From SZUA-265 sp965651905 (GTDB lineage: Bacteria; Myxococcota_A; Polyangia; Polyangiales; Polyangiaceae), in assembly GCA_965651905.1 (NCBI GenBank), contig CBFGUG010000011.1, positions 80,435 through 144,434 on the forward strand: a stretch of 64,000 nucleotides of DNA. The letters are read 5' to 3'. Under the pieces are notes generated by a model, which saw nothing but the letters and a program-made list of their open reading frames with translations, searched no databases and was not told the origin of the DNA. Positions 53,594-62,583 of the stretch are shown in pieces. Position numbers and translations under genes: made by a program. Numbering within the stretch: position 1 is the stretch's first letter; the number at the start of each line of letters is the position of its first letter.

Positions 53594-54649
53594 ATGCCCG
53601 GTTTCTGCATTGTCGGAAGTGGTCGTTACCTCCCCGGCCGCCCCTACACCAATCACGATCTTGCGCGAGTGATGGACACGAGCGATGAGTGGATCCGTCG
53701 GCGCACGGGCATCCAACAGCGCTACTACTGTCCCGATGGGCTCGGCGCGAGCGATCTCGCGCTGGAGGCTTCGAAGCGCGCTCTCGAGTCGGCGAAACTC
53801 CAGCCGGGCGACATCGATTACATCTTGTTCAACACGATGACGCCGGATCTGATCTTTCCTGGGTCTGCACCATTGCTCGGGCAGAAGCTCGGTATTCCCG
53901 GCGTTCCAGCGCTGGACATTCGCGTCCAGTGTGCCGCGATGCTGTTTTCCGTGCAGGTCGCGGATGCTTTGCTCAAGAGCGGAGCAGCGAAGCGCGTTTT
54001 GTTGGTTGGAGCTGAAGCCCACGCGGGTTTCATGCCGTGGATGGATTGGGACATCCTGGAAGGCACGAGCGATCGAAAGCCGTCCCCCGAGGCCTGGGAG
54101 CGGGCGACGCGGCACCGCGGCCTTTCGATCATCTTCGGCGACGGCGCTGGGGCACTGATCGTCGAGTCGAACGCTAGCGAGAACGTCGGTGTGCTGAGCA
54201 TGGACCTACACAGCGACGGTAACCTGTCGGACGAGCTACTCATCCCGTTCGGATTTCACAAGCGCCCGTACATCAGTCACGAACTGATCGACGAGGAGTT
54301 GATGACGCCGCGAATGCAAGGGCGCGAGGTGTTCAAGCACGCTGTCTCGAAGCTGCCGCAATCTGTGCGCGCGGCTTGTGAGCAAGCAGGGGTTGCGCTG
54401 TCTGAGGTGGACTGGTTCATCGGGCACCAAGCCAACTCGCGCATCAACAACCTGGTTCGTGAGCGTCTGGATCTGCCCGAGGAGAAGTTCCCGTCGAACA
54501 TCGCCGAGTGTGGGAACACCTCGTCGGCCACCATCCCCATCTTAGTCGACGAGATGCGCCGCGACGGGCGTTACAAGCCCGGGCAGCTCGTGTGCTTCTT
54601 CGCGCTCGGCGCGGGAATGCACTGGGGAGCGACGCTGGTACGCACCTGA
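53594..54649 (+). CDS. 3-oxoacyl-ACP synthase III (FabH)-like condensing enzyme
   Basis: The 351-residue thiolase-fold protein has a KASIII catalytic triad: Cys113 in IRVQCAAMLF, His278 in IGHQANSRI and Asn308 in ECGNTSSATIP. TSDEWIRRRTGIQQRYY and FGDGAGALIVES are typical FabH segments, and the C-terminal GQLVCFFALGAGMHWGATLVR is standard. The residues after the catalytic Cys are AAM, where E. coli FabH has AGF, which may change acyl selectivity. It could start fatty acid synthesis, or make a 3-ketoacyl or beta-hydroxy product for a special lipid. AAGGAG lies about 11 bases upstream of the ATG. It follows an acyl-CoA dehydrogenase gene on the same strand. Confidence 0.9.
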   Translation: MPGFCIVGSGRYLPGRPYTNHDLARVMDTSDEWIRRRTGIQQRYYCPDGLGASDLALEASKRALESAKLQPGDIDYILFNTMTPDLIFPGSAPLLGQKLGIPGVPALDIRVQCAAMLFSVQVADALLKSGAAKRVLLVGAEAHAGFMPWMDWDILEGTSDRKPSPEAWERATRHRGLSIIFGDGAGALIVESNASENVGVLSMDLHSDGNLSDELLIPFGFHKRPYISHELIDEELMTPRMQGREVFKHAVSKLPQSVRAACEQAGVALSEVDWFIGHQANSRINNLVRERLDLPEEKFPSNIAECGNTSSATIPILVDEMRRDGRYKPGQLVCFFALGAGMHWGATLVRT

Positions 54650-54855
54650 GTTCGAAGCGGTACTGAACACCTGGCCGGGGCTTCGCTTGCCAGCGGGCCA
54701 GTGAGCCCCCAAATACAATTCCGCGTGCTCCTGGCTTTGGTGGCTGCCCCTGCTGCTACGGAGTGACGCGCCCTCGGCTTGACGAACCCAGACCCGATGC
54801 GAATTGTCGTCGAAGGGCTTCTCGCTCATGAGGCGTCGGCCTTATCATTCAACCA

Positions 54856-54872
54856 CCAAGCCTCGGGCTTGG
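54856..54872. promoter_or_regulatory. Hairpin in the leader of the Bax-inhibitor-1 gene
   Basis: CCAAGCC and GGCTTGG form a perfect 7-bp stem around a TCG loop. A second weaker stem (CCCC with GGGG) follows just before the AGGAGG ribosome site of the gene starting at 54901. There is no T run, so it is a leader structure at most. Confidence 0.3.
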
Positions 54873-54900
54873 CCCCAGATTCGGGGATCAGGAGGAGTGC

Positions 54901-55605
54901 ATGAATTACGTCCAACCCAACTCTGCTGAGCTTCAAGGCGTCTACCGACAGTCGGTCAACGTCCGGGCTCGCTTCATCATGCGGACCTACGCGCACCTAG
55001 TCGGCGCGGTGCTCGCTTTCGCCGCGATCGAGGTTGCGATTTTCGCCAGCGGCCTGGCCGCACCCATGGCGCAGGCCATGTTGGGCACGAATTGGCTGTT
55101 CGTCTTGGGTGGGTTCGTGGTTGCCGGGTGGCTGGCGAGTCGCTGGGCTCACGGCGCTAGCTCGCTGCCGATGCAGTACCTCGGGCTGGCCTTCTACGTG
55201 GTGGCCCAGGCGGTCATCTTCGTTCCGATGTTGTTCATCGCCGACCATTATGCGCCTGGCGCCATATCCAGCGCGGCGGTCGTCACGATGCTCGGATTCG
55301 GCGGCTTGACGGCGGTCGCGTTCGTTTCTCGGAAGGACTTCTCCTTCCTGGGTAGCGTGATCAAGTGGGGCGGCGTGATGGCGCTGGTGGCGATCGTCGC
55401 TGGCGTGATCTTCGGGTTTCAACTCGGGGTGTTCTTCAGTGTCGCGATGGTGGGCCTAGCTGGTGCTTCAGTGCTCTGGGACACCTCCAACGTGCTGCAT
55501 CACTTCCCCGAAAACCGCTACGTGGGCGCGGCCCTCCAGTTGTTCTCCTCACTTGCGCTGATGTTCTGGTACATCCTGCGCATCTTCATGAGCTCTCGCG
55601 ACTGA
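54901..55605 (+). CDS. Bax inhibitor-1/YccA family membrane protein
   Basis: The 234-residue protein has an N-terminal polar segment (about 1-28) followed by about seven transmembrane helices, with the family order of HLVGAVLAFAAIEVAIF, NWLFVLGGFVVAGWLA, FYVVAQAVIFVPMLF, SAAVVTMLGFGGLTAVAFV and others. Bacterial members form pH- or calcium-sensitive leak channels or modulate FtsH. The start ATG has AGGAGG 6 bases upstream, the clearest ribosome site in this part of the window. The C-terminus ends in MFWYILRIFMSSRD, a typical cytosolic end. It is likely in the inner membrane; its role in this organism is unknown. Confidence 0.93.
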   Translation: MNYVQPNSAELQGVYRQSVNVRARFIMRTYAHLVGAVLAFAAIEVAIFASGLAAPMAQAMLGTNWLFVLGGFVVAGWLASRWAHGASSLPMQYLGLAFYVVAQAVIFVPMLFIADHYAPGAISSAAVVTMLGFGGLTAVAFVSRKDFSFLGSVIKWGGVMALVAIVAGVIFGFQLGVFFSVAMVGLAGASVLWDTSNVLHHFPENRYVGAALQLFSSLALMFWYILRIFMSSRD

Positions 55606-55763
55606 CGGGTTGGCCAGCGGGTCCCCACGCCGCGCAGCGTGGGGACCGCGCCACCTGACGCGGGCCCCCGCCGAGGATTTTGGCATTCGTTCTTAGATTC
55701 GGCCTCGAGGTTGCCGTACTCGACAACTGGGGCAGCAGGCTCAGCTGTGGAAGAGAGGCAGAT

Positions 55764-56165
55764 GTGACACCTGGTGAGCGGACAGTGGTTCGATCCTTGA
55801 TCGCGGTGGCGTGGGCCGACGGGCAAGTGCAAAGCGGCGAACTTGGCGTCATCGAGGGCTTGCTGTGCGGCTTTGACGCATCCGACGAAGAGGAGCGGGA
55901 GATGCTCGACTACGCGCGCACGCCGCGCACCCTCGAGCAAGACATCGCCGTGTCGGAGTTGGACGAGCAGGAGCGGGAACTGCTGCTCACCAACGCGGCG
56001 CTGCTCACCTTGGCGGACCGCACGCGCAGCATCGAAGATGTGCTGGTTCTGCGCAGCCTCGGCCAGCTCCTCGGATTCAGCGAGCGTGAAGCGGCTGAGT
56101 TGTTGGAGCAGGCCAGCAATGGCCTGGAAGCATCCAGTCGCCCGCCGTCCGTGAGTCGGATCTGA
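55764..56165 (+). CDS. TerB-like domain protein
   Basis: The product of about 133 residues is all-helical by appearance. It matches TerB-like proteins in outline: ERTVVRSLIAVAWADGQVQSGELGVIEGLL near the start and LLTNAALLTLADRTRSIED in the middle. These acidic helical proteins occur in tellurite resistance and calcium-linked surface systems; TerB binds metal. No other ter gene is nearby, so function is open. The GTG at 55764 has GAGAGG 5 bases upstream and gives a clean N-terminus. The upstream extension to 55680 is not conserved-looking. Confidence 0.78.
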   Translation: MTPGERTVVRSLIAVAWADGQVQSGELGVIEGLLCGFDASDEEEREMLDYARTPRTLEQDIAVSELDEQERELLLTNAALLTLADRTRSIEDVLVLRSLGQLLGFSEREAAELLEQASNGLEASSRPPSVSRI

Positions 56166-56213
56166 GCGGCTGCTCGGCGCCTGGTTGGGGTCCCAATCGG
56201 CCGCAGCAGTGGT

Positions 56214-57398
56214 TCAGTCGAGTTCGAGCGCCAGTAGCCGTTCAGCGTTCTCGTGCATCACTTTCTTCAGGATCGCGTGTGGTAGGTTGATCCCTGATAT
56301 CGTCCAGTCGCCTTGGATCGGGGTGGGGTGCGCGAAGTCGACGTCCGCTGTGCAAAAGTAGCGGTGCGTGGCCGAGAAGAACAACTCCTGCTCCTCTGGT
56401 GTCGGGCCCCTCGAGCCGCTCGAGCCTAGGAACAGCGGCGTTGGTTCGGGGCCCACACCGAGATCGCTGCCATACAAAATGCGATCCTGAAACTCTTCGA
56501 AGAACGCCCGCATCTTCTCGGGAGGGTGGCGGCCCATCTCGGGGATCCGCGCCGCAGTATCGATGTACACATTGGGGTACTTGCGCAGGGTCTGAGCCAC
56601 GCGCTCAGGTTTTTCTGCCAAGTTGCCGAAGTGCACTGAGATGAAACTGGTGTTCGGGTGCCGCGCGAAACGTCGTTCGAGTTGAGCGTACAGCTGTTCG
56701 AAGCTGGGGGCGTTGCGGCCTGCCAGGGACCAGCCGGGATGAGCCGTGAGCTCGGCGTAACGTTCGTTTTCGGGTGTGACGGGCTGCCAAAAGGCGAGGG
56801 GATCCCCAGTGTGAATGGCGACTGGCATGCCGAGCTCCCCTGCGGTCTCGAACACCACGTCCAGTTCTGGGTCATCTACGGGTAGGGGCGGTCCACCCTG
56901 TGGCCCAGAGATACCAAGGCCTAGCGCCTTGGATATTTTGAGGCCTTTGGCTCCCATCTGATGCGCGCGTCTGAGCAATGTGGCGATACGCTCGCCGTAA
57001 CCCGGACGGCTGAATTCGGGATACGGCAGGGTAGTAAAGACCGTCACCCGCCCCGCTGACCAACGCGCCGCCATCATTTGCTGCTGCAGCCCGGCGAGCG
57101 CGTGCCCACCAGAGAGATTCACGGCGTGGTCGATGCCGTAACGGTCCATCAACTCCGTCAAGCGGTCGACACCACGCGAGTCGAGGTGGACGTGCATGTC
57201 GATCACTGGGATTCGCCACTGGGGCTCGTCATCGTTGGTTGCGACAGCCTGAGTCTGCGAATTGCCGGAATTCGAGGTCGAACTCGGACGTTCGGACCGG
57301 TCGCCGCAGCGGCAGCCGCTACTGGAGAACAGCGCCAACGCCCAGGCTGCGCCGAGCATGAACCAGCTTGGGCAACGCAGGCTAGTCAAACCAGACAT
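56214..57398 (-). CDS. Amidohydrolase family 2 (TIM-barrel) lipoprotein
   Basis: The 394-residue product has a signal peptide with lipobox SSSGC (Cys29). A Ser/Asn/Gln-rich linker follows, then an amidohydrolase domain with metal ligands in IDMHVHLD (His69, His71), AIHTGDPLAF, ISVHFGNLAE and ILYGSDLGV. GLKISKALGLG carries a candidate Lys for the metal site. Members hydrolyse or decarboxylate small cyclic substrates; an exported version suggests an extracellular substrate. The start at 57398 gives a short signal with two Cys before the core. A DUF72 gene lies divergently, starting 124 bases away. Confidence 0.9.
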   Translation of the reverse strand: MSGLTSLRCPSWFMLGAAWALALFSSSGCRCGDRSERPSSTSNSGNSQTQAVATNDDEPQWRIPVIDMHVHLDSRGVDRLTELMDRYGIDHAVNLSGGHALAGLQQQMMAARWSAGRVTVFTTLPYPEFSRPGYGERIATLLRRAHQMGAKGLKISKALGLGISGPQGGPPLPVDDPELDVVFETAGELGMPVAIHTGDPLAFWQPVTPENERYAELTAHPGWSLAGRNAPSFEQLYAQLERRFARHPNTSFISVHFGNLAEKPERVAQTLRKYPNVYIDTAARIPEMGRHPPEKMRAFFEEFQDRILYGSDLGVGPEPTPLFLGSSGSRGPTPEEQELFFSATHRYFCTADVDFAHPTPIQGDWTISGINLPHAILKKVMHENAERLLALELD

Positions 57399-57521
57399 GT
57401 TTCGACCATAGTCGGAATGTCCTGGTTCGGCCAGCGAGGGCCGGGCTGGCGGTCCCCCAGCAAGAGAGCGAGCCACTCCGCATCGAGGCCCACGTTTGCG
57501 TCTCCGAAACACGCTCAGCCG

Positions 57522-58508
57522 ATGAAGCAGCCCATCGTCGAAGCTCCGCACTACGCCGAGGCGCGCCAGCTTGCCGACGCCGCGACACTGCCCGCTCGCG
57601 TCGGCCGAGTCACGTTCGGTACCGCGGGCTGGACGGACCCGACGTTGATGCAGAGTCGTCGATTTTATCCGCGTGGAGCGAGTAAGCCTGAGGCGCGCCT
57701 GCGTCACTACGCGACGCACTTCGACTTGGTGGAGGTCGACGCTACCTACTACACGCTGCTCCAACCAGAGCTGGTATCTCGCTGGGTGCAGTGGACTCCC
57801 GAACACTTTCGCTTCAACGTCAAAGCGCACGCGTCGATGACGGGGCATCTCGTCGATCTACGACGTCTGCCTCGGGAGCTGCGTGACGACCTGGATCCTG
57901 CACTGCTGGAGCGTGGCAAGCTCCCAGCCAAGCAGCTGCCCGAACACTTCTTGCACGCATTGTGGGATGGCTTCGAGCGCAGTGTGACTCCTCTGCGGCA
58001 AGCTCACCGCCTCGGTAGCTTGCTGCTTCAGTTCCCTCCGAACTTCACGGCAACCCGCGGGAACGTTCGGCAGCTGGAGCTGAGTGCAGAGCGCTGGCAA
58101 GGCTTTCCGATTGCTGTGGAGTTTCGGCACCCATCGTGGTTCGACATCGCACGACGGTCTCGCGTGCTGCAGTTGATTTCGAGACTCGGGTGGTCGCTCG
58201 TGATTGTGGACGAACCCGTCGCGCCCACGGGGGGCGTGCCTTTGTTCGAAGCGGTTACGCATTCCGCGCTCGCTGTCTTTCGTTTGCACGGGCAGAATGT
58301 CGCGGGTTGGCGCCCTGGAACGAGCGTACTTCAGCGTTTCGACTACCTGTATCGGCCCAGCGAGCTTTCACGTTTTGTCGAGCCCATCCGAAGCGTCGCG
58401 CGCGAGGCCGAACGAGTGCACGTGGTGTTCAACAACTGCGTGCGCGACTATGCAGTGGTCAACGCCAAAGGGCTGAGTGTGCTGCTCGCTCGGGCGCTGA
58501 ACAGCTAG
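57522..58508 (+). CDS. DUF72 family protein
   Basis: The product of about 328 residues fits the DUF72 family: FGTAGWTDPTLMQSRRFYP near the N-terminus, HFDLVEVDATYYTLL, RFNVKAHASMTGH, GSLLLQFPPNF, VEFRHPSWFD and VVFNNCVRDYAVVNA near the end. The family has a TIM-barrel-like fold and no proven function, though genome neighbours often suggest DNA-repair or nucleotide metabolism roles. The cytoplasmic protein begins at ATG 57522. Its first 25 residues are less conserved, and upstream codons in the same frame are not family-like. Confidence 0.88.
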   Translation: MKQPIVEAPHYAEARQLADAATLPARVGRVTFGTAGWTDPTLMQSRRFYPRGASKPEARLRHYATHFDLVEVDATYYTLLQPELVSRWVQWTPEHFRFNVKAHASMTGHLVDLRRLPRELRDDLDPALLERGKLPAKQLPEHFLHALWDGFERSVTPLRQAHRLGSLLLQFPPNFTATRGNVRQLELSAERWQGFPIAVEFRHPSWFDIARRSRVLQLISRLGWSLVIVDEPVAPTGGVPLFEAVTHSALAVFRLHGQNVAGWRPGTSVLQRFDYLYRPSELSRFVEPIRSVAREAERVHVVFNNCVRDYAVVNAKGLSVLLARALNS

Positions 58509-58710
58509 GTGTTCGCGTCAGGACACGATGTGCGCTGGTCCGACGTCGACGGGAGGCGCCGAGTGAATATTGAAGTGACGGGCGCCAGGTCTGCCTCGGC
58601 GCAGCAACCGCGCCCCATTGAATGAATGACCAGTCCGAACCCGCCTGAAAGCGTCTGGACAAGCGCGCCCGCTGCAGGGTACTCCCGGACCGTAACCCAA
58701 AGGACCCAAC

Positions 58711-59388
58711 ATGATTCGTAATCTCTTTCCATTCGCCCTAGCGTGCATTTGGCTTCTTCCCGCCTGTGGAGGCTCACAGCCCGAGGCCGAGGTTCCCGAT
58801 GACTCCGCGCAGACAGGCGCCGAGTCCAACGACGGCGGCGATGACACGGCAGCGGCTGACGAGTCGACGGCTGCCGCGGAAGAAGACGCCGCCTCCGACG
58901 CGGAGGAAGAGGAAGCTGAGGCCAAGCCTGCTGGGAAGAACCCGAAGGACGTGCTGTTGCGTGAGGGCACCGCCTTCATGCTCAATCACCGCGAGTCCGA
59001 CATCGGAAAGAAAGCCGAGGAAAAGTGCGAGAAGCAGTCTGGTGACGACGTTGCGAAGAAGGCCAACTGCTTGTCAAAGGCGATCAACAGCATGGATCGC
59101 GAGGGCGTGCTGTTCGATGAAGACGGGGAGGGCTGGTGGTACGTACGTTTCGCTGTCGTCAAGGGCGCCAAGCAAGAGTACAACCGCGTGATGGTGGAGC
59201 CCGGCGAGCCGAGTGGCAATCGCATCACCATGAAGACCAGTGGCAAAGACAAAGCGAAACGTCGCAAGGGCACGGTGCCGAGCGAGCTGAACTTCGAGGT
59301 GCCCGACGAGTACACGATCATCTTGCACGACGACAGCCGCGGCAAGCTGGTGTTCGAGCCGAAGATGGGGCTGTTCGGCTCTGAGTGA
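58711..59388 (+). CDS. Putative lipoprotein with acidic linker, unknown function
   Basis: The 225-residue product has a signal peptide with lipobox LLPAC (Cys19), then about 60 residues rich in Asp, Glu, Ala and Ser, ending in Lys. The remaining 140 residues form a charged domain beginning PKDVLLREGTAFMLNHRESD and ending EYTIILHDDSRGKLVFEP. Two Cys are present. No family is recognised. The ATG at 58711 is the only sensible start and directly precedes the signal peptide. It lies 202 bases after the DUF72 gene and converges on the next gene. Confidence 0.78.
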   Translation: MIRNLFPFALACIWLLPACGGSQPEAEVPDDSAQTGAESNDGGDDTAAADESTAAAEEDAASDAEEEEAEAKPAGKNPKDVLLREGTAFMLNHRESDIGKKAEEKCEKQSGDDVAKKANCLSKAINSMDREGVLFDEDGEGWWYVRFAVVKGAKQEYNRVMVEPGEPSGNRITMKTSGKDKAKRRKGTVPSELNFEVPDEYTIILHDDSRGKLVFEPKMGLFGSE

Positions 59389-59442
59389 ACCGCTCTCCTA
59401 GCGGCGGGATAGCGCTGCGCAACACTGGAACAGCGCGCGGTG

Positions 59443-61026
59443 TCACTCGCAACTGAGCGTGGTGAAGTACACCTTGGGCGTGCCTTCGGAAAAGTCCGTG
59501 TAGGCGACGCCCAGGTTCCCTTCGTTGCCCAGGCGTGCCGCAGGGCTGAGGGCGTCGCCAGTGACGTGTGTTATCTGCTGTGGCATGGAGATTGGTTGCA
59601 GGTTAACGTCGAGCAACTGGCTCATGACGTCGTAACTGCCGTCCTGATAACTGCCCCAAAAGACCATGAGTCGATCCCCGAGATCTACCATACTGTAGGA
59701 GCGCGCGAACTCCGCAGGAGGAGTGATTCTTTGGGGAGCAGTGAGCAAATCACCGCTCTCCGACAGCGCAGCGGCCCAAATGGCGTCGCCCGGGAAGGCG
59801 TCATACTCCGACCAGCTGACGATGTAGCGGTCGCGCATGAAGATGATGCCAGCGCCCACTCCGCCAGCTCCCGACAGCACCACCGACTCCCCCAATTGGG
59901 TGAGATCCAGGTTGACGCTGCGAAAGACTATGCGTCTACCTTCGTCGAACTCCGCGTTGAACGAGAAGCCCAGCGTCGTGGTGCCCGTAGTGACTGACGG
60001 ACTCTCCGAGGCTCGTTGCTCTGGAGTAAGGTCGACGTTTCCTCCGAGCAGTTCGCCATCACGGCTGACGCGTTGTCCGTAAACGTGAAACGCGCCGCTT
60101 CGACGGTCGTCCCACAACACGATGTACTCGTCACCCGTGTACGTCAGGTCCGGGTTCAGGGAAAAATCAATCGCGTCACTGATGCGCAAATCGGGGCCCA
60201 ACTTGTTGCCTTCGGAGTCGAGGCGGTTGAAGTAGATTTCGTAGTCGCGGTCGCGGCGATCCTCCCAGGCGCTGGCAAAGGCGCGACCGGTCCACACGAT
60301 TGGTCCCGCGAAGGTATCGCTGTTGACCAACGCGATGTCCTTTCTGAACTCGACGTCACCCGCGTTGCTGACGGCCGTCAGTTGATTTTGCTGGTGTCCC
60401 TCGTTGTAGGACATCGAGACGGCGAAAAACTCGCCGTTGTGCGTCACGCCGCCAACCCCTGCGCGTTCACCCGTCGAGATGAGCACGGGCGCCCTCGTAG
60501 ACGGCACGTATGTGTATCCGTCGTCGACGACTCCGTTGCAGTCGTTGTCACGTCCATCACAGGTTTCGGTGCCTCCTGGGTGGGCGCTTGCGGAGGTGTC
60601 GTCGCAGTCGTTACCGCACGCAGCGACGGAGCCCGGTGCTTCGCCGACGCGAGGGGCGTGGTAGCCGTCGCCGTCGAGGTCGGGCGTGGCATGCGTGTGA
60701 GTGCACTCGCCCGTGTCGGGCTCGCAGTAGTCCAGCGTGCAAGGGTCGGCGTCGTCGCAGTCGATGGGAGCCTTGGCCTCGCAGCGCCCCGAGATGCATT
60801 CGCTAGGTAAACACTCATCCGTGGTCACGCAGTCGGTGTCGCTCTCGCACTCTGCGCCCTGCGCTTCCTGGGCATTGGCGAAGGGGCCTCCAGCATCCAA
60901 GCGTGGGCGGGTTTCGCCCGCCGAAGTCTCCGTTCGCCCGCCGCAGCCGTTGCCCCAAATTGGTCCGATCGCGCACAGCAGCGTTGCCACGACCAGCCGT
61001 CGACGTAGGGGGGAGTTCAAAAGCAC
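59443..61026 (-). CDS. MopE-type metal-binding-motif lipoprotein with propeller-like repeats
   Basis: The product of about 527 residues has a signal peptide ending in WGNGC. A Cys-rich region follows (CESDTDCVTTDECLPSEC, then CDDADPCTLDYC). Next is the myxobacterial metal-binding pattern DCDDTSASAHPGGTETCDG with RDNDCNGVVDDG, as in MopE-type copper-binding proteins. From about residue 180 there are repeated short strands (IVWTGRAFASAWEDRRDRDYEIYF, then DEYIVLWDDRRSGAFHVYGQ) typical of a propeller. The GTG at 61026 was chosen because GAGG lies 7 bases upstream. It overlaps the end of the upstream gene by 10 bases, so the two are coupled. The partner is also a Cys-rich lipoprotein. Confidence 0.86.
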   Translation of the reverse strand: MLLNSPLRRRLVVATLLCAIGPIWGNGCGGRTETSAGETRPRLDAGGPFANAQEAQGAECESDTDCVTTDECLPSECISGRCEAKAPIDCDDADPCTLDYCEPDTGECTHTHATPDLDGDGYHAPRVGEAPGSVAACGNDCDDTSASAHPGGTETCDGRDNDCNGVVDDGYTYVPSTRAPVLISTGERAGVGGVTHNGEFFAVSMSYNEGHQQNQLTAVSNAGDVEFRKDIALVNSDTFAGPIVWTGRAFASAWEDRRDRDYEIYFNRLDSEGNKLGPDLRISDAIDFSLNPDLTYTGDEYIVLWDDRRSGAFHVYGQRVSRDGELLGGNVDLTPEQRASESPSVTTGTTTLGFSFNAEFDEGRRIVFRSVNLDLTQLGESVVLSGAGGVGAGIIFMRDRYIVSWSEYDAFPGDAIWAAALSESGDLLTAPQRITPPAEFARSYSMVDLGDRLMVFWGSYQDGSYDVMSQLLDVNLQPISMPQQITHVTGDALSPAARLGNEGNLGVAYTDFSEGTPKVYFTTLSCE

Positions 61027-61640
61027 ACCCCGTAGCCTCGGATGTCGACGCTTCCACAGATCAGCCCAGGTGCGCACGTGTTGGGTCCCGGGAGTGCACA
61101 CAGCTCCGCGCACACGGTTCCCTGTCCACTAGCCACACACAGAAACCCTGCTCCGCAACTCTCCACTCGACAGTCGTCACCTTGCCGACCTGGTCCTGTT
61201 GGTTCGCAGCGAGTTCCGAAACGTTCGGGTTCGCAGGGAGCCGATGGATACTCCACGTAGGGAAAGCAGCTCCAGTCACCGAAACACGAGCTCTCCGTTT
61301 CGAAGGGGCTACAGGTATCGACGACGACGGGTTCGACCGTTTCTGGGCAGCCGGGATCGTCGAAGATCTCCAGGTCCTCCTCGTCAGGCGAACTGGGACG
61401 AGGGCGGGTCGTCGAGTCGGCTACGCTGGTGTTGGGTTCGGGGCTTTGGGTGATCGTTTCGCTCGGCCCTGCGTCGAGATTTCGACCTGAGCTTCGCGAG
61501 AAGCTGTCGGCGTTGCCCCCGCACGCGTTGGTCAAGAGGACCCACGTGCTCAGCGCGAAGCTGAACACTGCGGTCGCGCTGCCGTTTCTCGCGTGATGTC
61601 CAGCCGCTCCCGTCACCCATCGAGCATAGCGAAGCGTCAT
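61017..61640 (-). CDS. Cys-rich putative lipoprotein
   Basis: The 207-residue product has a signal peptide ending in LTNAC. A Ser/Thr/Pro linker follows, then a C-terminal domain with about 16 Cys in short spacing (CSPFETESSCFGDWSC, then CRVESCGAGFLC, CAELCALPGPNTCAPGLIC). These imply many disulfides. No family is recognised; the Cys pattern is like other small myxobacterial exported proteins. It precedes the MopE-type gene, whose start overlaps its end by 10 bases. The ATG at 61640 gives a long n-region; no nearer start is obvious. Confidence 0.78.
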   Translation of the reverse strand: MTLRYARWVTGAAGHHARNGSATAVFSFALSTWVLLTNACGGNADSFSRSSGRNLDAGPSETITQSPEPNTSVADSTTRPRPSSPDEEDLEIFDDPGCPETVEPVVVDTCSPFETESSCFGDWSCFPYVEYPSAPCEPERFGTRCEPTGPGRQGDDCRVESCGAGFLCVASGQGTVCAELCALPGPNTCAPGLICGSVDIRGYGVCF

Positions 61641-61802
61641 CGGCCCGCCACAGTCTATGGAATCGCGGGTGGCGGCAGGCGAGGGTGGCCACGAAAATTA
61701 TGTGGTTGTTGCGGGGTCCGTCGCACTATGGTCGACCAGCCCGCACGCTCGTCGGTGTGGGATCGCTCAGGGTCTCAGTCGGCGGCGCGGGCGGAGCCCC
61801 TC

Positions 61803-62510
61803 ATGCTCAGGTTTGGAGAAATGCGTGACACACTCGCCCGTTGGATGGCAGTAGCGCTGCTTTGCGGCGCGGCGAGCTGTGAGCGATCTAGCGACCCTGC
61901 GAGGCGGGTCGGCGTAGGCAGTCAATCCGCGAGCACAGGCGAAGCACCTCCGTCGACCCAACAAACAGTTCGAGCGGACAAATCGACCTCGCCGTCTCCA
62001 GCCTCGAAGTCGAGTTCGCTGGCGCCTGCGAGCGATGGGCGCGCAGCGTTGCGTCCGCGCTGCGTGATGCCACCGCGACCTGTCGTGGCCGCTGCGTCGC
62101 CCGCGAGCGTTTGCCCCGAGGATCCGCAAGGGCGCTTCGATTTGGAGTTGGTGGAGGTGACCTTCGTGGACGCTCCGGGGCGCCCGAGAGTGCTGGTCGA
62201 GCACGCGCAGCAACATGCCGAGCGTTCACGTGGCCTGATGTATCGTACGGAGATGCCCGAGGATGGCGGCATGCTGTTCACTTGGCAGGACGATGCTCCG
62301 CGCAGCTTCTGGATGAAGAACACTTGTCTTCCCCTCGATATGCTGTTCATCGACTCGCAGGGTTTCATCGTGGACCTGCTAGAGGAAGTGCCGACGCTCA
62401 ACACTCTCCCACGGCGCAGCGGCTGTCCCGCGCAACGCGTGCTGGAAGTGCATGCTGGGTGGACTCGCGCGCACGCCGTCGCCCCCGGACAGAGGGTCGA
62501 GATCCGCTGA
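61803..62510 (+). CDS. DUF192 domain lipoprotein
   Basis: The 235-residue product has a signal peptide with lipobox GAASC. A Ser/Pro/Ala-rich linker follows, then a DUF192 domain (about residues 115-233). Family landmarks are ERSRGLMYRTEMPEDGGMLF, SFWMKNTCLPLDMLFIDSQGFIV and VLEVHAGWTRAHAVAPGQRV. DUF192 proteins are exported beta-sandwich proteins with no proven activity. The linker makes this a tethered form. The ATG at 61803 was chosen because GGAG lies 6 bases upstream; ATG 61821 is an alternative. The cyclophilin lipoprotein gene follows 73 bases later on the same strand. Confidence 0.9.
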   Translation: MLRFGEMRDTLARWMAVALLCGAASCERSSDPARRVGVGSQSASTGEAPPSTQQTVRADKSTSPSPASKSSSLAPASDGRAALRPRCVMPPRPVVAAASPASVCPEDPQGRFDLELVEVTFVDAPGRPRVLVEHAQQHAERSRGLMYRTEMPEDGGMLFTWQDDAPRSFWMKNTCLPLDMLFIDSQGFIVDLLEEVPTLNTLPRRSGCPAQRVLEVHAGWTRAHAVAPGQRVEIR

Positions 62511-62583
62511 AGTCGTGACCTGGCTCGACTGGATGTGTGCTTCTGACTTGACTGACCGCGCCGACTCGAAAACGCTGCGCCTC

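Noticed and set aside
55680..55763. N-terminal extension of the TerB-like protein
   Set aside because: The GTG at 55764 has a far better ribosome site, and the extension is not family-like.
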